Positions 14,099-16,816 of a stretch of DNA of 16,816 bases are shown here, piece by piece. Positions within the stretch are counted from its first letter, which is position 1; each line of letters begins with the position of its first letter. Source of the stretch: Streptomyces katrae (GTDB lineage Bacteria; Actinomycetota; Actinomycetes; Streptomycetales; Streptomycetaceae). The notes beneath the pieces were generated by a model. It was not told the origin of the DNA. It saw only the letters and a program-made list of their open reading frames with translations, and searched no databases. The position numbers and the translations under genes are program-made. The stretch covers positions 1 to 16,816 of the forward strand of contig NZ_JZWV01000058.1 in the NCBI RefSeq assembly GCF_000966975.1. Direction: 5' to 3'.

Positions 14099-15400
14099 AT
14101 GCGGATGATCGTCCGGGGCGCCCGGCTGCTGCACGAGGACGGCCTCCACGACGTGGAGGTCGCCGAGGACGGACGCATCGCGCGCGTCCTCCCGTACGAC
14201 GACCAGAAGGAGCCGCCCGCGACGGGTGTGCTCATCGAGGCCCACGGCGGGCTGCTCAGCGCCCCCTTCGTGGAGCCCCACATCCACCTGGACACCGCCC
14301 TGACCGCCGGACAGCCGCGCCCGAACGCCTCCGGCACCCTCTGGGAGGGCATCGCCTGCTGGAGCGAGCGCAAGCGGACCCTCACCCGTGAGGACGTGAT
14401 CAGCCGGGCCACCGAGGTGCTGCGCTGGCAGGCGGCCCAGGGCGTCCTGCACGTCCGCACGCACTGCGACGTCACCGACCCTTCCCTGACCGCCCTCGAC
14501 GCCCTGCTGGAGGTCCGCGACCGGGTCCGGGAGGTGATGACCCTCCAGATCACGGCCTTCCCCCAGGAGGGGATCGTCTCCTTCCCCGACGGCGAGGCCC
14601 TGCTGCGCGAGGCCGTGGCGCGCGGCGCGGACGTGGTCGGCGCCATCCCGCACTTCGAGGACACCCGCGAGGACGGGATCGCCTCGCTGCGGACCGCGTT
14701 CGCCCTGGCCGAGGAGCACGGTCTGCGTCTCGACGCCCACTGCGACGAGATCGACGACGAACAGTCCCGCTTCGTGGAGGTGCTGGCCACCCTCGCGCTG
14801 CGCACGGGGCTGCGCGAGCGGGCCACGGCCTCCCACACGACGGCCATGGGCTCGTACAACGGCGCCTACGCCTACAAACTCCAGCGGCTGCTCTCCCGCT
14901 CCGGCATCCACCTGGTCTGCAACCCCTTCGCCAACCTCAACCTCCAGGGCCGTTTCGACGCCTATCCCAAGCGGCGGGGACTCACCCAGGTGAAGGAGAT
15001 GCTGGCGGCCGGGGTCAACGTGGCGCTCGGCCATGACGACGTGATGGACCCCTGGAACGCGCTGGGCACCGGAAACCCGCTCCAGACCGCCCTCGTCGGC
15101 GTCTACGCCGCCCAGCTCACCGGGGCCGACGAGATCCCGCTCGCCTTCTCGATGGTGACCGAGCGCGCCGCCCGCGTACTGGGCCTGGGCGCGGACGAGT
15201 ACGGGGTGACCGAGGGAGCGCCCGCCTCGTTCGTCCTGCTCCCGGCGCCCACCCCCGGGGAGGCGATCCGCCGCCAGGTCCGTCCCCGGTACGTGGTCTC
15301 GCACGGCACCGTACTCGCCGAAAACCCGCCCGCACCTGCCCGGTTGTGGTGGCCGGGCCAACCGGGCCCGTCCGACGTGGACTTCACCCCGCCCCTTTAA
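14099..15400 (+). CDS. codA: Cytosine deaminase (amidohydrolase)
   Basis: 433-aa metal-dependent cytosine deaminase of the amidohydrolase superfamily, converting cytosine to uracil and ammonia for pyrimidine salvage. Similarity to E. coli CodA runs the full length and even numbering is kept: metal ligands His61 and His63 (FVEPHIHLDT), Gln156 (FPQEG), His214 and Glu217 (AHCDEIDDEQSRF), His246 (ASHTTAM), and Asp313/Asp314 in GHDDVMDPW with Trp319. SYNGAYAYKL and LQGRFDAYPKRRGLTQVKEML are also CodA-like. ATG 14099 follows a leaderless promoter element. The HD-domain gene begins 9 bases after its stop. No cytosine permease is visible in the window. A broader substrate range (for example isoguanine or creatinine-type rings) cannot be excluded, but the active-site match is strong. 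Confidence 0.94.
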   Translation: MRMIVRGARLLHEDGLHDVEVAEDGRIARVLPYDDQKEPPATGVLIEAHGGLLSAPFVEPHIHLDTALTAGQPRPNASGTLWEGIACWSERKRTLTREDVISRATEVLRWQAAQGVLHVRTHCDVTDPSLTALDALLEVRDRVREVMTLQITAFPQEGIVSFPDGEALLREAVARGADVVGAIPHFEDTREDGIASLRTAFALAEEHGLRLDAHCDEIDDEQSRFVEVLATLALRTGLRERATASHTTAMGSYNGAYAYKLQRLLSRSGIHLVCNPFANLNLQGRFDAYPKRRGLTQVKEMLAAGVNVALGHDDVMDPWNALGTGNPLQTALVGVYAAQLTGADEIPLAFSMVTERAARVLGLGADEYGVTEGAPASFVLLPAPTPGEAIRRQVRPRYVVSHGTVLAENPPAPARLWWPGQPGPSDVDFTPPL

Positions 15401-15409
15401 GGTGCGTGC
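15398..15409 (+). promoter_or_regulatory. Leaderless promoter of the HD gene built from the codA stop codon
   Basis: TAAGGT (15398-15403) is followed by six bases (GCGTGC) and ATG 15410. The first three bases are the codA stop codon TAA. Spacing matches the codA and aminotransferase elements. There is no clear ribosome binding site before this ATG, so leaderless initiation from an internal promoter is plausible in addition to readthrough from codA. Confidence 0.45.
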
Positions 15410-16003
15410 ATGACGTGGACCCTTCACCAGCCTGACTCCGACTCGGCCCGCCGCGCCTTCGAGATCGCCTCGGAGTACGCGGACGCCGCCCTGCTCAACC
15501 ACTCCGTCCGCTCCTACGCCTTTGGCGCCGAGTACGCCCGGCAGCACGGTCTCGCCTATGACGCCGAGCTGCTCTACGTCAGCTCCCTGCTCCACGACCT
15601 GGGCCTCACCGCGCCGTTCGACAGCCACACCCTGCCGTTCGAGGAGGCCGGCGGCCACGTGGCCCGGGTCTTCACGGCCGGTCTGGGCTGGGAGCCGGCC
15701 CGCCGGGCCCGGGCGGAGGAGGTGATCGTGCTGCACATGCGCGAGGACGTCACCGCCGCCGAGGACGTCGAGAGCCACCTCCTCCAGGTGGGCACGAGCG
15801 CCGACGTATCGGGCCTGCGCGTCCCCGACTTCGACCCCGCCTTCCGCACCGCCCTCCTGGCGGCCCACCCCCGTCTCGGCTTCGGCCCCTCCTTCCTGGC
15901 GCTCGTCGAGGACCAGGCCGCCCGCAAGCCCAGCTGCGCGGCAGCCGCGTACGTCGCGGGCGGCGCCGCCGAGCGCATCGCGGCGAACCCGCTGGACGTG
16001 TGA
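15410..16003 (+). CDS. HD-domain hydrolase (cyanamide hydratase-like)
   Basis: 197-aa HD-superfamily metal-dependent protein. The metal-binding pattern is visible as NHSVRSYAFG with His31, LLHDLGLT with His62-Asp63, a histidine in VLHMRED (about 109) and a late Asp in SADVSG (about 132). The NHSxRSYxFG, LLHDLGLT and LPFEEAGG pieces resemble the cyanamide hydratase (urea hydro-lyase) branch more than nucleotide phosphohydrolases, but the substrate is not established. No signal peptide or membrane segment is present. It starts 9 bases after codA, with the alpha/beta hydrolase 40 bases further on, so the three probably share a transcript. Working together with cytosine deaminase on a nitrogen heterocycle or its breakdown products is a guess from context. 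Confidence 0.87.
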   Translation: MTWTLHQPDSDSARRAFEIASEYADAALLNHSVRSYAFGAEYARQHGLAYDAELLYVSSLLHDLGLTAPFDSHTLPFEEAGGHVARVFTAGLGWEPARRARAEEVIVLHMREDVTAAEDVESHLLQVGTSADVSGLRVPDFDPAFRTALLAAHPRLGFGPSFLALVEDQAARKPSCAAAAYVAGGAAERIAANPLDV

Positions 16004-16029
16004 CGCCCGCCCACCGCTTTTCCGACCAC

Positions 16030-16036
16030 AGGAGGT
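16030..16036 (+). promoter_or_regulatory. Strong ribosome binding site of the alpha/beta hydrolase
   Basis: AGGAGGT lies 7 bases before ATG 16044 and fixes that start. It contrasts with the two upstream genes of the same cluster, which have no Shine-Dalgarno sequence. Confidence 0.7.
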
Positions 16037-16043
16037 CCGTTCC

Positions 16044-16816
16044 ATGCAGAAGGCCGTGTCCCGCGACGGGACCGTCATCGCCTACGACCGCACGGGCCGG
16101 GGCCCCGCCCTGGTGCTCGTCGGCGGCGCGTTCCAGGTGCGCGACCACCCGAGCTGGATCAGGCTCGCCGACCTCCTCGGCGAGCAGTACACCGTCGTCC
16201 GCTACGACCGCCGCGGGCGCGGCGACAGCGGTGACACCGCCCCGTACGACGTGGCGCGCGAGGTCGAGGACCTGGCCGCCGTCATGGCGGAACTGGAGGG
16301 ACCCGTCCGGGTGATGGGCATGTCCTCCGGCGCCGTACTCGCCCTGGAGGCGGCCGCCCGGGGCCTGCCGATCGCGGAACTGGCGCTGTACGAGCCGCCG
16401 TTCGTCGTCGAGGACAGCCGGCCGCCGGTCCCCGCCGACTACATCGGGCGGCTGGACGCCCTCCTGGCCGAGGGCCGCCGCGCGGAAGCCGTCGCCTACA
16501 TGCTCACCACCGCCGTCCAGGTCCCGGCCCAGCACGTCGAGGCCATGCGTGAGGCCCCGCTGTGGGACCACTTCGTGGCCGTGGCCCACACCCTCGCCTA
16601 CGACGCCCGCGTGGTCGGCGACACCATGGAGGGCCGCCCCCTGCCGGCGGACCGCTGGGCCGCCGTGGACATCCCCGTCCTGGCCATCGGCGGCGGTGCG
16701 AGCGACACCTGGCTCCAGGCCGGCGCCCGGGCCCTCGCCGATCTGCTGCCCACCGCCGTCCACCGCACGCTGGAGGGCCAGACCCACGACGTGGACCCGG
16801 CCGCCCTCGCCCCCGC
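16044..16816 (+). CDS. Alpha/beta-fold hydrolase (runs off right edge)
   Basis: At least 257 aa of a cytoplasmic alpha/beta hydrolase; family members are usually about 260 residues, so only the last few codons are missing. Family motifs are VLVGGAF in the oxyanion region (about 24-30), VVRYDRRGRGDSGD (51-64), the nucleophile elbow GMSSGA with Ser94, Asp221 in GGGASDTW and His248 in GQTHDVDP, giving a complete catalytic triad. The strong AGGAGGT supports ATG 16044. It follows the HD gene by 40 bases in the same direction. The substrate is unknown; esterase, lactonase or similar are possible. Confidence 0.93.
   Translation, partial: MQKAVSRDGTVIAYDRTGRGPALVLVGGAFQVRDHPSWIRLADLLGEQYTVVRYDRRGRGDSGDTAPYDVAREVEDLAAVMAELEGPVRVMGMSSGAVLALEAAARGLPIAELALYEPPFVVEDSRPPVPADYIGRLDALLAEGRRAEAVAYMLTTAVQVPAQHVEAMREAPLWDHFVAVAHTLAYDARVVGDTMEGRPLPADRWAAVDIPVLAIGGGASDTWLQAGARALADLLPTAVHRTLEGQTHDVDPAALAP

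Noticed and set aside
14045..16078. Long minus-strand ORF antisense to codA and the HD gene
   Set aside because: Antisense of codA with its conserved active site; Gly/Val/Arg-rich shadow composition.

Overview
The window reads as a high-GC actinomycete chromosome, almost certainly Streptomyces or a close relative. The signs are codon use dominated by G/C at third positions, GTG and TTG starts, TANNNT promoter elements placed 6-7 bases before start codons, a perfect copy of the Streptomyces parS sequence, and the linked set YbaB - recR - DUF5063 - ask - asd - sigma factor. Nothing looks like a transposon, prophage, CRISPR array, tRNA or rRNA. Most of it is core chromosome, and the parS site suggests it lies within a few hundred kilobases of oriC. 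Function calls come from recognised motifs in the translated sequence, not from database searches.

Layout. 1-682 (minus) is the N-terminal kinase domain of a Ser/Thr protein kinase running off the left edge. 879-2234 and 2343-3011 (plus) are a class III PLP aminotransferase and a GntR regulator, with palindromes between them. 3122-3772 (plus) is an unrecognised protein. It converges on a two-TM SLATT-domain protein at 3788-4513 (minus). 4791-6445 (plus) is the cluster YbaB/EbfC - RecR - DUF5063. 6535-8888 (plus) is the ask-asd pair with a 4-base overlap. Ask carries a likely internal start for a regulatory beta subunit, and the Asd has several substituted active-site residues. 9151-10988 (plus) is an ECF-type sigma factor overlapping by 4 bases a single-pass membrane protein, and possibly preceded by a 57-codon leader ORF.

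The right half holds SURF1 (minus), an S9 prolyl-oligopeptidase-type peptidase (minus), a 55-aa basic protein (plus), the parS site, and then codA cytosine deaminase, an HD-domain hydrolase and an alpha/beta hydrolase that runs off the right edge.

How the parts may work together. YbaB-RecR-DUF5063 is a DNA-repair/nucleoid unit, with RecR and DUF5063 translationally coupled. Ask-Asd starts the aspartate family pathway (Lys, Met, Thr and diaminopimelate), although this Asd may not be the working enzyme. The sigma factor and its membrane partner look like a signal-responsive pair without the usual zinc anti-sigma motif. parS overlaps the predicted promoter of codA, placing a chromosome-segregation element on top of a pyrimidine-salvage gene. 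I found no clear new multi-gene system. The most testable oddities are the degenerate Asd, the orphan SLATT protein, the sigma/leader ORF/membrane protein unit, the parS-codA overlap and the repeated leaderless promoter pattern.
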